Assembly: GCA_947685225.1 (NCBI GenBank)
Contig: CANTUV010000026.1
Location: 56,939,501-57,003,500, forward strand
Reading direction: 5' to 3'
Origin: Garcia nutans
Lineage: Eukaryota > Streptophyta > Magnoliopsida > Malpighiales > Euphorbiaceae
DNA: 64,000 nucleotides
Position numbers and translations under genes: made by a program. Below are positions 22,901 to 36,291 of this stretch, piece by piece; positions within the stretch are counted from its first letter, which is position 1, and each line of letters opens with the position of its first letter. The notes beneath the pieces were generated by a model. The model made no database searches, was not told where the DNA came from, and was given only the letters and a program-made list of their open reading frames with translations.

Positions 22901-23466
22901 CTTAAACATTGTTGTTGGTCTGCCTAATTATTCTTTGCATGTTAGAATCTCGGTTCCATGCAACTGAACCAGTGACTTTAGGAGTCACTATTAAAATTTT
23001 ATAGTTGCTGTTTATAACCTGTCTGTCTGCAATTTCAGGACTCAAAGCAGTTCAGTATTTTGCTGAAGATGAGCCAACTGGTAAGGATAGCGGTGAAGAA
23101 TCAATCATGCAGCCATGGAACGCGTCTTCCTTGGAGGAGATGATGAAAAAGGATCCCTACTTAGTATTTGCAATGCTGTTCCTTTTTTTGCGAGTATTGA
23201 TACTTGTATCTCCAAAAGTGTTGTCTCATCTCAAGGCTTTCTATGGATCGTATGTTCCCCATTTTAACTTGGAAATATTTGGCGAGACAAGTCAATTGTT
23301 TTGCCGAGTCCTGCACATGATTGATGTGAGGAGGATTTGGACCAGGCTGAGACGATGCAAGGCCAGGAACTTCCGGGAAGGTGCCAAAAATTGCAGGGTT
23401 TGGGCTTCTTCCTTGGCTTCTGTTTCATTGGGCGAATCTTCATCATCAGTTAGATCACAATCTTAA
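19909..23466 (+). CDS. APRL: 5'-adenylylsulfate reductase-like (APRL5/7-type) thioredoxin-fold membrane protein
   Basis: Four exons: 19909-20076, 21977-22158, 22694-22818 and 23039-23466, all GT-AG with consistent phases, giving 300 residues. The start MALVFILLLCVGALSS is a signal peptide (residues 1 to about 23). A thioredoxin-like domain follows, with VLFHASWCPFS at about 77-87. The active-site pair is C-x-x-S, as is usual in APRL proteins, so classical disulfide reductase activity is not expected. The cis-Pro side is in GIHSLPSIMMV. A transmembrane segment (YLVFAMLFLFLRVLILV) lies at about residues 200-216, followed by a basic, Ser-rich tail. Despite the name, APRL proteins lack the PAPS-reductase domain and their function is not established. 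Intron 1 is 1.9 kb. The gene is intact. Confidence 0.92.
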
Positions 23467-23549
23467 CATAGACATTATCTTTCTGTGGAATTAGAGGAGC
23501 TTAGTGATGAGATTATGTATTACCACTGTTTTGATGCTCAGGGACAGGT

Positions 23550-23586
<37 letters not shown>

Positions 23587-25370
23587 TAAATTTCATTATA
23601 ATTAGCAAGAATGATGATGATAGTTTAAGCTGTTGTCCGGTGTTTTGAGTTTTATGAGGACGTAAAACAGGCATGTAAATTGACAGCGGCTTCGCCTTTT
23701 TTGTATATTATTTGTCATTTGGAGGAACCTCTTGATACATCAGTGGAATGTAAGCTTGTAATGTGCTCTCTCTCTCTCTCTCTCTCCATCCCATGTGAAA
23801 AGGTTATAGTTTGATAAAAACAGCTGAATTTTCGATGTGAATTAAAATGATTTAGTAAAAAACTAGATAAATTTTGAGGGACGACCGGAAGGTCCCTTAA
23901 TCCAGATGTGTATATTAATGTCATCCACATCATCTGTTTATATAGTTGCTAGAGCTTCATTGTATTTCTACTCTATAGGGAGTTAGTTATTTTCTCTCTG
24001 CAGACAGATACGACAGTTTTTTCAATTTGAAACTATCAGCAACAAATTATTTATGATATCATGCCATATCATGAAATTATATTAAGCATTTCAAGTAGAA
24101 TGTTTTCCTCATCATATTCCCAGCGCTCAAACCTAATCGTGAATTTGATGGGATGTAATTAGAATTATGAATAAAACAGTATAAAAATTTCCAATATAGT
24201 GATGGAGGTTAACTTGCAAGCCGCATATACAATTGTAGACGCAAACGTGGAAAATGCAAGCAAATATTGCCTCCTCAACAAGACAAAACATGGAATTATG
24301 CAAATCAATTGAAGGAAAATGCATTTATCAAAATTGCTACTTGGACAAATTTGCTTGTTTCATTTACTAGTAATATTACATTTTAATTTGATGAATGTAG
24401 CAAAACAAAAAAATCCATTAATTTGAACTTATGAGATGTCTCTTAAGCATTGTTTTGCTTACGATATTGTCATAGGCATCAAGCCTTGAGTGTTTTCAGT
24501 ATAAAACCTTTGTCTAATAACCTAAATCTATAATTTTAATTGAATATATGTTATAACAGCAAATGAAGAGCATATATTAAAAAAACCCCTATCAACGATA
24601 AATTTATTAAAATTTGGGTTTTAATAAGGGGAAGAAAAGTCCAAGCATATGGACAGTTGTATTGTATGGGAAAGCTTTCATTTTCATCTTTTTCCACTTC
24701 TTTTTCTATTCAATAATAAACTAACCAATTACTTCCGTTTCAAGAAAACTTTCACAAGCAAGCAAAGAAGCAATCAACACTAGTCTCTTTTTTCTCTTCC
24801 AAGAGTGAGACTCTTGAAGGAATCTCTAGCAAACACATACCCTCTCTCTCTCTCTCTCTCTCTCTCAATGTCTCTAGAAATGTTGATAAACCGACCTTTA
24901 AAAAAGGAGAATATGATCTAATATTTTATCATTACTGTTAGTTAATATATATATATATATATATATATTTATTTATCCAAAGTAACTAACAACATTATAG
25001 TAATCAAAACTTACAGCAAATTAAAAATTAAAAAGAAATGTCCAGGAACTCCTATTTAAGAAGGTATTCTCTTAAGTGGGTCCTAATGGACCGCCCCTTA
25101 ATTGTCATCTTTTGTGGGGATAAGATCTTAAGTTGTGTCATATCTGTTTGCCATGCTTCTGGGTTCTCAATCTTATTGCTCCCAATAGCAACGGGCACCC
25201 AATATTCTTTAGGTGGCCTTAGCTCCTCTCTCTCCCTCAGTATGACAATTCCACACAAAACTCCATGAAAAGCCACCTTCTTTGATTAATAATTCAACAA
25301 CCCAAGATCAAAAATAATCAACCCATTTCTTTGATCCAATTTCACTTCCAAGAAAATTCCCTCAAGAAAA
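23467..25370. other. APRL 3' region and spacer to the next gene
   Basis: The 3' UTR carries a CT repeat at about 23551-23584. Further CT repeats lie at about 23765-23786 and 24843-24866, and a TA repeat at about 24944-24968. The last two lie in the likely promoter of the gene at 25371. Nothing coding seen. Confidence 0.5.
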
Positions 25371-26739
25371 ATGGATCTAGAAGAGTGGGAGATTCTTCCC
25401 CGTAGCGGGTTTCTTGATTTTCATGAAGATGGTGAAAAAAAGAATTATGGACCGACCAAACATAGCTCCAATTTCAATATGAACTATTTTGTGTGCCCAT
25501 CATCACCCCCAAAAAATTCAAGAATTGTGCCTAATCAACTTGTCCCAGTTCCATTTCAATTGGAACCCAAAACAATAACAACGGGTGAAGATCAAGAAGA
25601 ACTCAAACCAAAAGAAGCCCCTAATTTGCCTTCTGTGATCTTGCCAGAAATCAGAGGTTCTGATCTAGCTTCAATTAAGGAAGCTGATCAAGACCCAATT
25701 TCTCAAGTTTTCTTCAAGAAAATGAAGGAAAATGAATTTGTAGACATGAAAATATTGGAGTCTCCAAAATCTCCAACAAGTAAAGGATCATTTGTGCCTC
25801 CTCAAATTGATGCTTCTGGTAAGTTTAATTTTGAAGACAAAAGTGAAGCCTTTAAAGGCGAGATCTTGGAGACCAAAATTACTTCCCCAAGATTCAAGAA
25901 TAATAATGAAAATATCAAAGTGGAAGAAGAAGAGGAGGATAATTGGGAGGAGAACAGTGGTGGACTGAATATCTGGAAGTTGAGCTTGAATGGGATTGGA
26001 GCTATTTGCTCCTTTGGTGTTGCAGCTGCTACTGTTTGTATTATAATCTTTGGAAGCCAACAAAGAAACAAGCAGGAAAAACAGAACCAGAAGCTGAGAT
26101 TCCAGATTTACACTGATGACAAGGTCTGTTTCTATACCTTTCTAGTATTTTTCTAAATTTTAGATCTTTATCCAATTTTTATTTTCTTAGGCATATTAAG
26201 TACTAATTCCATAATGATACAATCACTTGGATGACTTTTAGATGGTAGTTATTACTGTTTTATGGTTCTTGATTTGATTTCTTGATCAAATATAGTTACA
26301 ATAGTGTTACCGAACAAGCAATTGTTATAAAGACATATTTCTTGTAAAGAAAATGTGATTGAAAGTTTTGTCAGCCAAAATTTAACTTACATATTGGTCT
26401 AATATTCATCCTTGTGCTAATGTATGTATTTGCAAAAGCATATTTAAAATCAGTCAATAGATCAAATAGGTTTGTGAGCTTATATACAGAACTAGTTGGT
26501 TTTTACAGATCTAAGCTTTTGTTATAGTTTCTCCTATTCATTTGCTAACAATTATTACGGCATCCACCATTGTGCCAATTTGATGACTTTTAGATCTAAT
26601 TTAACCCAATTGATTGTTATAGAGGATTAAACAAGTGGTTCACCATGCAACAAGACTGAATGAAGCAATTACAACAGTTAGAGGAGTTCCCATTGCTGGA
26701 GCTCACATAAGTTTTGGAGGTTACTATGAAGGCCTTTGA
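25371..26739 (+). CDS. One-TM plant protein with N-terminal ATG8-interaction-like motif (DUF6821/ATI3-like)
   Basis: Two exons, 25371-26123 and 26623-26739, phase 0, giving 289 residues. The N-terminus reads MDLEEWEIL. W-x-x-L preceded by acidic residues fits an ATG8-interacting (LIR/AIM) motif. A long, low-complexity, Pro/Lys/Glu-rich middle follows, with an acidic run (VEEEEEDNWEE). A hydrophobic helix (GIGAICSFGVAAATVCIIIF) lies at about 207-227. A basic, Gln-rich stretch precedes the exon-2 tail: RIKQVVHHATRLNEAI and, at the very end, ISFGGYYEGL. That tail is the conserved signature, as far as I recall, of plant DUF6821 proteins, some of which (ATI3) bind ATG8 and ER proteins. Its place next to APRL matches a transmembrane-protein gene in Arabidopsis. 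The family call is moderate and the function is inferred. Confidence 0.78.
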
Positions 26740-29642
26740 AGGCAATTGCTTATAACAACAAAGCCTCCATTTGTTCCTTGCTGTCAATCGTGCTGGTGAA
26801 TCTTCTGTTGTGCCTCTATCTAAGGTTTTATATAAAGGGACGTTCATATTTATACATAAATATATTAATATGAGGTGTCTATTTGTGTATAGATTCTGAT
26901 GAATCCTGCTGTTTGTAACAGAGATTCCTTGGTGCTTGTGTCCAAACTACTTGGATAAGAGTTGGGAATATCTTTGTTATTATGATCCCACTTATACCAC
27001 TTACTAAAAAGTATGTATTATGGGCATTGGCCCTTACAATTGTCTACTAATCAACAGGTCCCTAAATATGATTATCAGAGTTGTTTTGATTTGATTTTAA
27101 GAAAGAGAATATATTGAATATTTTACAGTAACAATTAAAAATTTTACATCATTCAAGATGACCAAGCATAAGGTTAAACTTATGGATTTATTTCTTCGTT
27201 AATATGACAATAACAGCTTTCTAAACCCTGGTTTTTAAGGGGGGTTGTTTTTTTTTTTTCATTTATAGGTGGTTTTGGAATTTAAGAACTCTTTAATTAT
27301 TCGTAATTGTCTATTGACTTTATTTTTTTTATTGTTAGTAAAAAAAATTTTATCTATACAAATTTTTAATCATTAAATTGTCCCTATATAAATTCAAATG
27401 GCATTGGTTATTATCCTTATTCATGACTTTGGCTGATTTAGTTATGAATCAACAAGATGTCATATCGATCTCCAAACTAATGAGAAATATCAGAAACGCT
27501 ATTAAATGATGTTTTTACAAATTGACAATGAAGAAGAAATGAAGAAAATGATATGATTGAACAATTTCCGAAGTTATCCAACCATCCAAACAAAAGAGAT
27601 TAAATGAGTGATGACCCACACTCCATTGACATTGATATTATTAGACAAAATAAATAGCGTACAGTATTTAATTGGTGTTCACTACAATTAGTGATGTGAA
27701 AAGTCTTTTTTTTTCTTTTCTTTGAAATTGTTTGGAAGTATATGTTGGATGCCATGGACATGGAAAAACCATCAATGAATAGAATTTGGTGACAGATAGA
27801 TGGGTCTGTCACAACAAAATTCAGCCTCTTGTAAAACATCTAACAAATTTTATAAAATATGCAAATGGCACAAACATTTTAAGAGTCGCCTACCACACTC
27901 TTCTTTTGTTTTTGCTCCAATTGCTTTTCCAAATATTATTTTTTAGAAAAATCATATCCAACTTCTTAAATTATCTGATTGAAATCATTTTCACTATTTT
28001 CATAGGTAAAAAATTAGGAAAATCAAAATAAAAGATTTTTTTAGAAAAAATAAAGATAAGGTTAAGAAATCTAATTTGTAAAACCAGAAATTGCCTCAGA
28101 ATGGCAGTTTGTCAACAGCCAATATTCTGTCCCGAAAGATGGTTATTTATAATTAACTGATCTCATCATCGGCACAGTTTCACCTTCCATTTATTTATTT
28201 TTCAAAAAAAACAGTAAAATAATTCATAATCCTCTTAATTATTAGCATGTTCGAATCTATCTAGGTAAGGAAAACAAAGAAAAATCTCGTTACCCTCAAA
28301 ACTGAATCGGGTTGTTCTTCGCCTCTGTCTGAACCAAACGGCATCGTTTAGATTGAACCTTCTGGTTATTCGGAGGCAAATCCAAGTTGATTCGTATTTC
28401 TAAAGATATAAACTTTCTATAAAATAAAATGTCTGATGCTGCTTGGAGAACAATTGATGGAAAAATTTGACAAAATTTGTCCCCTCAAAAGGTCTCGGAT
28501 TGTAAATAACCAAATATAAAACAATTCGATCTCTGCCTGTTAAGTAAGCCAGTTATGAAATTGCATACCTATTCATATGGCTACTCTTCAAGGCAGTTAT
28601 TATTGTTTTTGTAAGATTAATGTGAATAAAGAAAATAACTTTATTCTGCAGAAAAACATAGCAAGTGGTAAAGGAGAAGAGAACAAGAATTGGGTTTTGC
28701 CAGATCTTGCAGTGGTTGCTGCCGAAACGAACTAGGGTTTTTAAGATTGGGAATTTAGGGTTTTATTTACTTTATGTATCACGTTTAATTACTTAAATGC
28801 CCTCTTTTATGTTCGAAGACATAAATAGGCTTTCGGATTTTAATTGGATCATGGCCCATGGATTTCGATGATTCATGATTATAATGTTGGGCATCGTTCA
28901 GAAAATTAATTAATCAACCAAATTTTTTGGTAAAAAATTTCATAATTAAATATATTCAATATTATAAGTATTAAGTTTTTTAAATTATAAAATCATTATC
29001 TTTTAAATATTCTATTTATAGTTTAAAACAAATTTAACTATTTTAAGTGATAAATAAATGTGTTATCAAATAATTTAAAATTATACGTGTTAAATTATAT
29101 CATTAAATGTTAATAAAAAAATTTTTTTTAAAAAATTAATAAACTCATTAAAATGAGATTTTGATATATCGAAAAAAAATATATTATAAAAGATTGACTT
29201 GTATGACATTTTAAGCAAATAAAGCAGCAAAGTTGCATGTGAATTAGTATGGTGATGAAACAAATTATAAAACATGAAAGAAGATATTGGGACAATTACT
29301 AAAATAAGGGACAAATTTAAAAAAATATTACTGAAATAAGAGACTTTTCTCCTTTTTTTATCATGTTATGAGAGTCTTTAAACCAAACTGAAAGTCAGTT
29401 TCAGTTTTTTCCTTATTTTAAAAATAAGTTTCAGTTTATTCTTTTAAATTTTTTTTATTATTTTAAAACTAAAAACTGCAACTTTAAATTTTGATTTCAT
29501 GTAAAATCAAAGTAATAATTTTATTAAAAAAAATAAAAAAATTATAAACCAAAAAAATCATCTGAGATCAGCTAAGCTAAATCACAACTTATAATTACGG
29601 TTTATAAAAAAATTATCTGTCATGAGATAAACTATAATTTAC
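26740..29642. other. Intergenic, mostly AT-rich
   Basis: Probable 3' UTR to about 27000, then non-coding. A short frame at 28651-28734 behind a ctgcag acceptor-like site is the only coding-looking piece. An aaacggcatcgttt near-palindrome lies near 28340. Confidence 0.45.
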
Positions 29643-31105
29643 AGCAGCAGTTTGCTATTTAGGCTTTTAGATTTATGACTTTTGATTTCAAAAGCCATAT
29701 TATTTTTTTATTTTTTTAAATAATTATATTAAAATTTTTATTTAATACACTAATAAATTTTTGTGATTAAGAAAAAATTTGCCAGCTGTATCTATTATTT
29801 TATTTCATATAATTAGTTTCAATGTGAGCAACATGAGTGAAAATAATTTTATAATTAATTTTATCTTTATATTATTAATTATAATTATCAATATATAATA
29901 ATTAACCATATTTGGGTCCAAATATAATTGGGCCCAACTATATTTTTTTATAAATATAAATTGATAATTATATATTTTTAAATTTAATTATATATTGATA
30001 ATTATATTATTATTAATATTTAATTATTAATTATTATTAATTGTAATTATCAAAATATAATCATTAATTTAATTTATTTTGATTTGATTTGATTTGATTA
30101 AAATAATATATGTAAAACACTACACTTTGCAATATTGTTTTTGAGCCCAATTATAATTATATTTTTATTGGTATATAATTATTAATTATATTTGAGCCCA
30201 AATATGTTTATATTGCTATTAATACTAAATTTTTAATTATAATTTTTAATATATAATTATTAATTATATTTTGGCCCGCATATAATTATGTTATTATTGT
30301 TATATAATTATTTATTATAATTATTAATTGTATTTGGCCTAAATATAATTATATTGTTATTGATATATAATTATTAATTATTAATTATCATTATCATTAT
30401 ATAATTATTAATTACATGGTCCAATTATAATTATATTGTCATTAATATATAATTAATTAATTATTAACTATTAATTATAATTATCAATATATAATCATTA
30501 ACTACATTTGGGCCCAATTATATTTGATCCCAACTATATTTTTATTGATAATTATATATTATTAAATTTAATTATATATTGATAATTAAATTGTTGTTAA
30601 TACTTAATTATTAATTATAATTATTAATTTCAATTATTAATATATAATTATTAATTTGATTTGATTTGTTTAAAAAAAATATGTAAAACACTATATTTTG
30701 CAACATTGTTTTTAGTTTCACTGTTCATCAGCCACTTTATTGCGGAAGTTGCATCCAGGCCTAAAAAATAATTATAATTTTATGAAAAAAATTTAAAAAA
30801 TTAATTATAATTTCATGATAAAATTTAAAAAATAAAAATAAATAATTTTAATGTTATCCCTAAATTCTAAATAACTTAATTATAAATTTATAAAAAAATT
30901 AATAATTAACAATTTAAATTTAAATTTTTTAACATCTATCACTAAACTTAACAAATAATTATAATTTTACAAAAAAAATTATTAGTGTATTAAATAAAAA
31001 AATAATATAATTATTTAAAAAATAAAAAAATTAATATGATTTTTAAATTCAATTTAATTCAAAAGCCATAAGCCCTATCACCAATTCAAAATTCTAAACA
31101 CTGCC
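29643..31105. repeat. Inverted-repeat element with internal direct duplication, extremely AT-rich
   Basis: The arms at about 29643-29755 and 30981-31105 are imperfect inverted copies. The left reads aaaagccatat...tttaatacactaataa and the right ttattagtgtattaaat...aaaagccata; the outermost right end is tttagaa...ggcagtg-like. Inside, a roughly 250-bp unit is present twice in direct order (about 29873-30143 and 30469-30714), each copy ending gtaaaacactA(C/T)A(C/T)TTTGCAA. Several gggccca islands punctuate the AT background. Probably a non-autonomous DNA transposon; the class is inference. Confidence 0.55.
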
Positions 31106-34100
31106 TTATTATTATTATTAGACATAATTAAAATTCACAATTCCTTCATCACCTATCTGACAAATAAAAGAATCAGTTTGCATTATTGAGCTCGCAAAAG
31201 CTCAGACAGCTACTCTTTATGTCCAATAAATTATCTTCCCGACATTATTGGCCCTTGTAAGTTATCAATTAATGGCCCCCACATGACATTTAATTGTGTT
31301 TTATTTTGTTCAGCTTATAACTGTGGCAATTTTAAATTTTATCTTTTTATAATCTTTTTTTTCTGATATTTTTCATGTGTCTCTCATGTTTTTTCATTTA
31401 ATTGTTTTGTAAATAACATCTTCAGTGTATAAAATAAAATAATTTTGAATTAATTTTTAATGGAGATATGAAGTTTTATATTTGAAAAAAAAATTATAAC
31501 AATTGCATTTCGACCACAGAATTCACCTTGTCAGCATTAATTTCTTTCAAGAAAACTGACAACACATGATGAGACTTTCCCTGTCTAGTCCATGCAACGC
31601 AAGAATTTCAAGTTATTGAAATTTCTTTAATTTTTTTTAAAAGGCTAAATAAATAGGCAATAAAAAATAAAAATTTATATTGTTTTTTATGAGGAAAATT
31701 CTTCATTTTACTAAAAATAGTGGTTCGAGGAAAAAATATTTGATTGACTTTTCTCAACGAAAAATTACCATCTAATGAGAAATGGGATTATAATATTAAT
31801 AATAACAATCATAATTAAATTGATTAAATAAAATTTTATTTAAATTTGATTTTTTTTAAAGCTACAAACTTATACACATAATTTTTTATTTGAACAGTGA
31901 TAAAAACTCATAACAAAAAAATAGTATATATCATATGTCATTATTTAAAAATAGTCCATCAATATAAGTCTGATTTATAACTTTGTATTCTTTTTAATAA
32001 TTTTTACACTAAAAATACTTATAAGTATATTTTTATCAAATATATTAAGTATTTATTAATTATTTATAAATACTGAAAGTAAAAATATAATTGGTTGAAA
32101 TTATAAATACTTATAATCTCATTTTGGCAGTGTTTATAATCTAAATTTTTATAAGTTAGGGTAAATACTATTTAAATTATATGATTAGATCATTTAAGAA
32201 TCAGTTAACAAATTATATTATATAAAAAATAGCATGAAAGTTTTAAAGTGATTTTTGGTGGAGTTCAACATTTTGCAATAAAGTTTAAAATTCAATTAGG
32301 TTGTTACCCTAAAAAAAAAAAGCTTGTAACGTTTTGTAACGGCAAATAATCAAAACATTTGAATCCAAGAATGAGGGTACAATGAAAATGATAAAAGAGG
32401 CATTAGAAAGAATGATCAAAGGAGATAGGCCCCTACTGCTGCTGCTGCTATTATTATTATTGTTATTATTATTATTATTAATTTGATGTGTGTAGGTGGC
32501 ATTTCAAATTCAATTGACCAACTCAACAACTATATAAAAAATTAAACTAAAATCGGTAGAACTTATATATATTATCGATCAAACTAATTTTTTTTTTATT
32601 TTGATCAAATTTAATCGAATTAAATCGGATTGTAATATATATAATATATATAATATTATATAAAAAATTTATAGTCGGATTAATTTAGATCGGTTCGGAT
32701 CGATTTATGTAATATATTATAATTTATAAATATATATATATAATATAGGTAGGATTATGATTGAATAAAAAAATAAATCTCAACCTGATCACTCAACCGA
32801 ACTTAAAATTTTTTAAAATCTTAACCCTATTTTATCTATATATATAATATAAACCGATTGAACCGGATCAAAATGTACTCGATTCGATCGAATTCAGTCG
32901 GATTTGATAAATTTATTCATTCTTATTTTTGCTCAAAAATTTAATAAGTAACAAAATTTCACTATTTTTTGTGTTCAAATTATTAATTTTAAGTATTTTT
33001 AAAATTCTTTATTTTCAATTAAAATAATATAATTAAAAAAATAATATTTTTTATCAATAGATTCTAAAAAATAATTTAGTAAAATGACTTAATATATTAA
33101 ATCTATCTTATTATAAATATACTCATAACATGTGAAAATGAAAATTTTTAGTATTATTTATATTATAACATTATATTTTTAAATTTCCCCTTTTACTCCA
33201 GTTTCTTTTTTTCACTTCTCTATTCTTTTTTTTTTCTTCTTCCCTTTTACGTTTCTTTCCCATTTTATTTTTTTACGTTCCTTTTTATGTTTTTATTTTG
33301 CTTTTTTATTTCTGTTTTTTTTTTAATTCATTTTCAAAATATAGGATCCATTTTTTTAAATTTCCTCTATGATAATATATTATCCAAAGGTTACTAATTA
33401 ATTAACTATTTTATTTTTATTTTTAATAAATTTTATGAGTCATAATTTTTTTAAAAATGATTTTTAAAAATTTTTATTATTTTAATTTTAATTTTAATTT
33501 GATAATATAAATTTAATTGTTTTAAAAATAATATTAAAAGAACATTTTATAAATTATATTTGGATTTATATTTATATATTATTTAACTTTATTTTTAATA
33601 GATTTTTTACTATTTTTAAATGAAAGATTAAAAGCCATAAAGTAGAGAATGCATATGAATATCAATAAATAATTTTTTTTATTATACTTAAAAATATTAT
33701 TATTGTGCCAACTTAATTTAAATCTTAATATATTTATTTATTCTTCTATCACTTTATCTATATCGTTTTGGGATAAATTTATAATTATTCTTTCTATGAC
33801 AAAATTAACAATAATAAATTTTCACTTACTCTTTTATACTAAAATTACTAATTTTAATTATTTTTAATTTTAAATTATAGTAATAAAAATAAAAATTAAT
33901 ATTTTAATTATTTCTTTTGAATTCTATAATCAATTTAAAAAATAACATTATATATTAAATATATTTTGCTCTCATCATTCACAAAATAATACTTTTATTT
34001 TTATTTCACACAGTTTAAAAAAAATATATTAGTCATAAAATGAACATGCATAAAAGGGCGTTGTGGTCAAGTTAAAAAAAATTATTTCAAAAAATAAAAA

Positions 34101-36291
34101 TAAGACTATTATTTTAAGATAAATAAAAAGAAAATATAGACTATTATTTTAAATCGAAGGGACTCTATCTTTATAGTAAGGCAAATATAAAAAAAAATAA
34201 TACTAAATGTATTTATATATGTATGATATTATTTTTTTATATATTAATTATATTTATATATAAATTATTTTTTATTTAAAATAATATAAAATCTCAAAAA
34301 TACACAATGCAGTGCAAATAATTTCATTTGCTTGTATATATTAAAATTGTCAGTGTCTCTTATGCCAGTGCAATTCCCAATTAACCACGAGTGTTTTGTT
34401 TTTTTTTCAAAGTTTGCCCCCATTTTTGTATTAAAGCATTCAATCAGTGATAGACCCACTCTTCACTTCATTATTCTCCAGCTTCTCATACTGAAATTAT
34501 CAGTAGCAACAAATTTTTTTTTTCCTCGAATACCCAAGAAAAGCTTTATTAATGATTTATTTCCATCAAAACACATTGAGCAATATACTGAGAAAGATGA
34601 CTACCCCAAGCATGAAAACCAGACATAGCACATCCTAATTTTAGTTAATATGGAGCAACGGCAACAGTAATATATATATTTACATTGCCCTTAATTTACT
34701 TATGTTACAAATTTTACATTGAATTTTTTTTACTTACTTTTTTCTACGTTATTTTTTTACTTTATTTTTTATATTGTTTTTTCCTTTTTCATATTTTTTG
34801 TAATTTTTCTTTTATTTATTTTTTATTTTTATCTTTATATTTTATTAATTAAAATAAATAATTTTCTTCCTTTACCTGGATAGCCTTAAATTTATTGACT
34901 ATTATTTTATTTTATAACTCATTAGGCATTATATTTTGCTCTTATTTAGTTATATTATCCTTTTTAACTCATGCACTACTGCTACTATTAGGAGTAGTGC
35001 ATATGCTAAAATGTTTTAGAAGTCATTATTTCATTAACTAATGATCCAATTCATAAATTTTTATGATCATATATGTCCAAATTTTATAATCATCATGATA
35101 TTAATAGAAAAAATAAAATAAAATAAAACGAAAATAGAAGTATCAGAGATTGAAGAATGATGAGGCTACTGGGCAAAGCAATGGGAATCTCCATACAATA
35201 GTTTCATTTTTGTTTACTCACAAATCATAACAGTGAGATGGGTATGTGGATGTGGCATTTGCATCATGATAAAGTCATCATTATATCCACTCATCCGTTT
35301 ATTTTTTTAAAAAATATAATCCACTGTGTAATATTCAAATGTTATTTATATCAATAAGTGATCATCTACACATTAAATTCAGCAGTTTTTAGTTTAAAGA
35401 GAATAAAATAGTTCTATCTTTTTTCCACATTTTCCATTTTTCATGGTAACCTGCAATGGCTAATATAAACAAATTGAATAGCATCACAGTGGTGACCGGC
35501 GACAATCATTTATATCGATAACTAATATCAATTACATTATATATATATATAATTTTCAATTGGCTCTTGAAATTTCTGCCTGATTTTTTTATTAATTACT
35601 ATTTCTGATATTAGGGAAACAAATAAAAAAAAAAAAACCAAATTTCAAGTGTTGGGTTGAAATTAAGCAACTAACGCAGCTTTAGCACTTTCATCAACCC
35701 ATGCCGCCGTTTTTGTGCTCAGCTGTTGTTGTATTTGCAAAACTAATTTCTCATCTTTGCACGCAAAAGTTTAATTATTACTATTAATTATTTAATTTGC
35801 TGTTTTATCATTTTTTTATTCATAAAAAACTAAATCAATTTTGAAATACACAATAGCTGAATAGTTAATCAACTAACGATCTATCTATTTAATATTTTTT
35901 TTTATTAAATTAACTAAAAACTTAATTAATTAGTTATTTATCCTGTAGTCAATTATTAATTATAAATATGAATATTATATTTTTTTCATATATTTATCAT
36001 TTAAAATATATTTTAAATATTTTAAATAATTAATTTGAAGCTATAAAAAAATTAAAAAAAATTATATTGTGATGTTTTTATATTTTATGTATGTATTTTA
36101 CATATATAGAATATAAATAAGTTATATTTATTTTGGTTTTAAAGTGTAATTTGAGGTGCTTAACCTAAATAGATTTTTAAAGAGAGAAAAATAAAATTTT
36201 AAAAGTAATTTTAAAGTGTGATAATATATTTGTACTAGTGTTTTATCTGGTTTATGAAATGACGATTCTTTCTATAATTATGGACATTAGT
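31106..36291. other. Gene-free AT-rich spacer
   Basis: No supported gene. A compound microsatellite, (ctg)n then (tta)n, lies at about 32436-32480. Poly-A and poly-T runs are frequent. A 98-codon frame at 34332-34628 has no recognisable features and is not called. Confidence 0.5.

Noticed and set aside
32436..32480. Regular trinucleotide repeats considered as an array-type locus
   Set aside because: Plain compound microsatellite without spacers; not a CRISPR-like array, which is not expected in a plant genome.
32530..32900. Repeated atcggttcggat-type motifs suggesting a solo LTR
   Set aside because: No paired ends, target duplication or primer-binding site could be found.
34332..34628. 98-codon frame in the AT-rich spacer
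   Set aside because: Biased, hydrophobic composition typical of translated AT-rich DNA and no motif.
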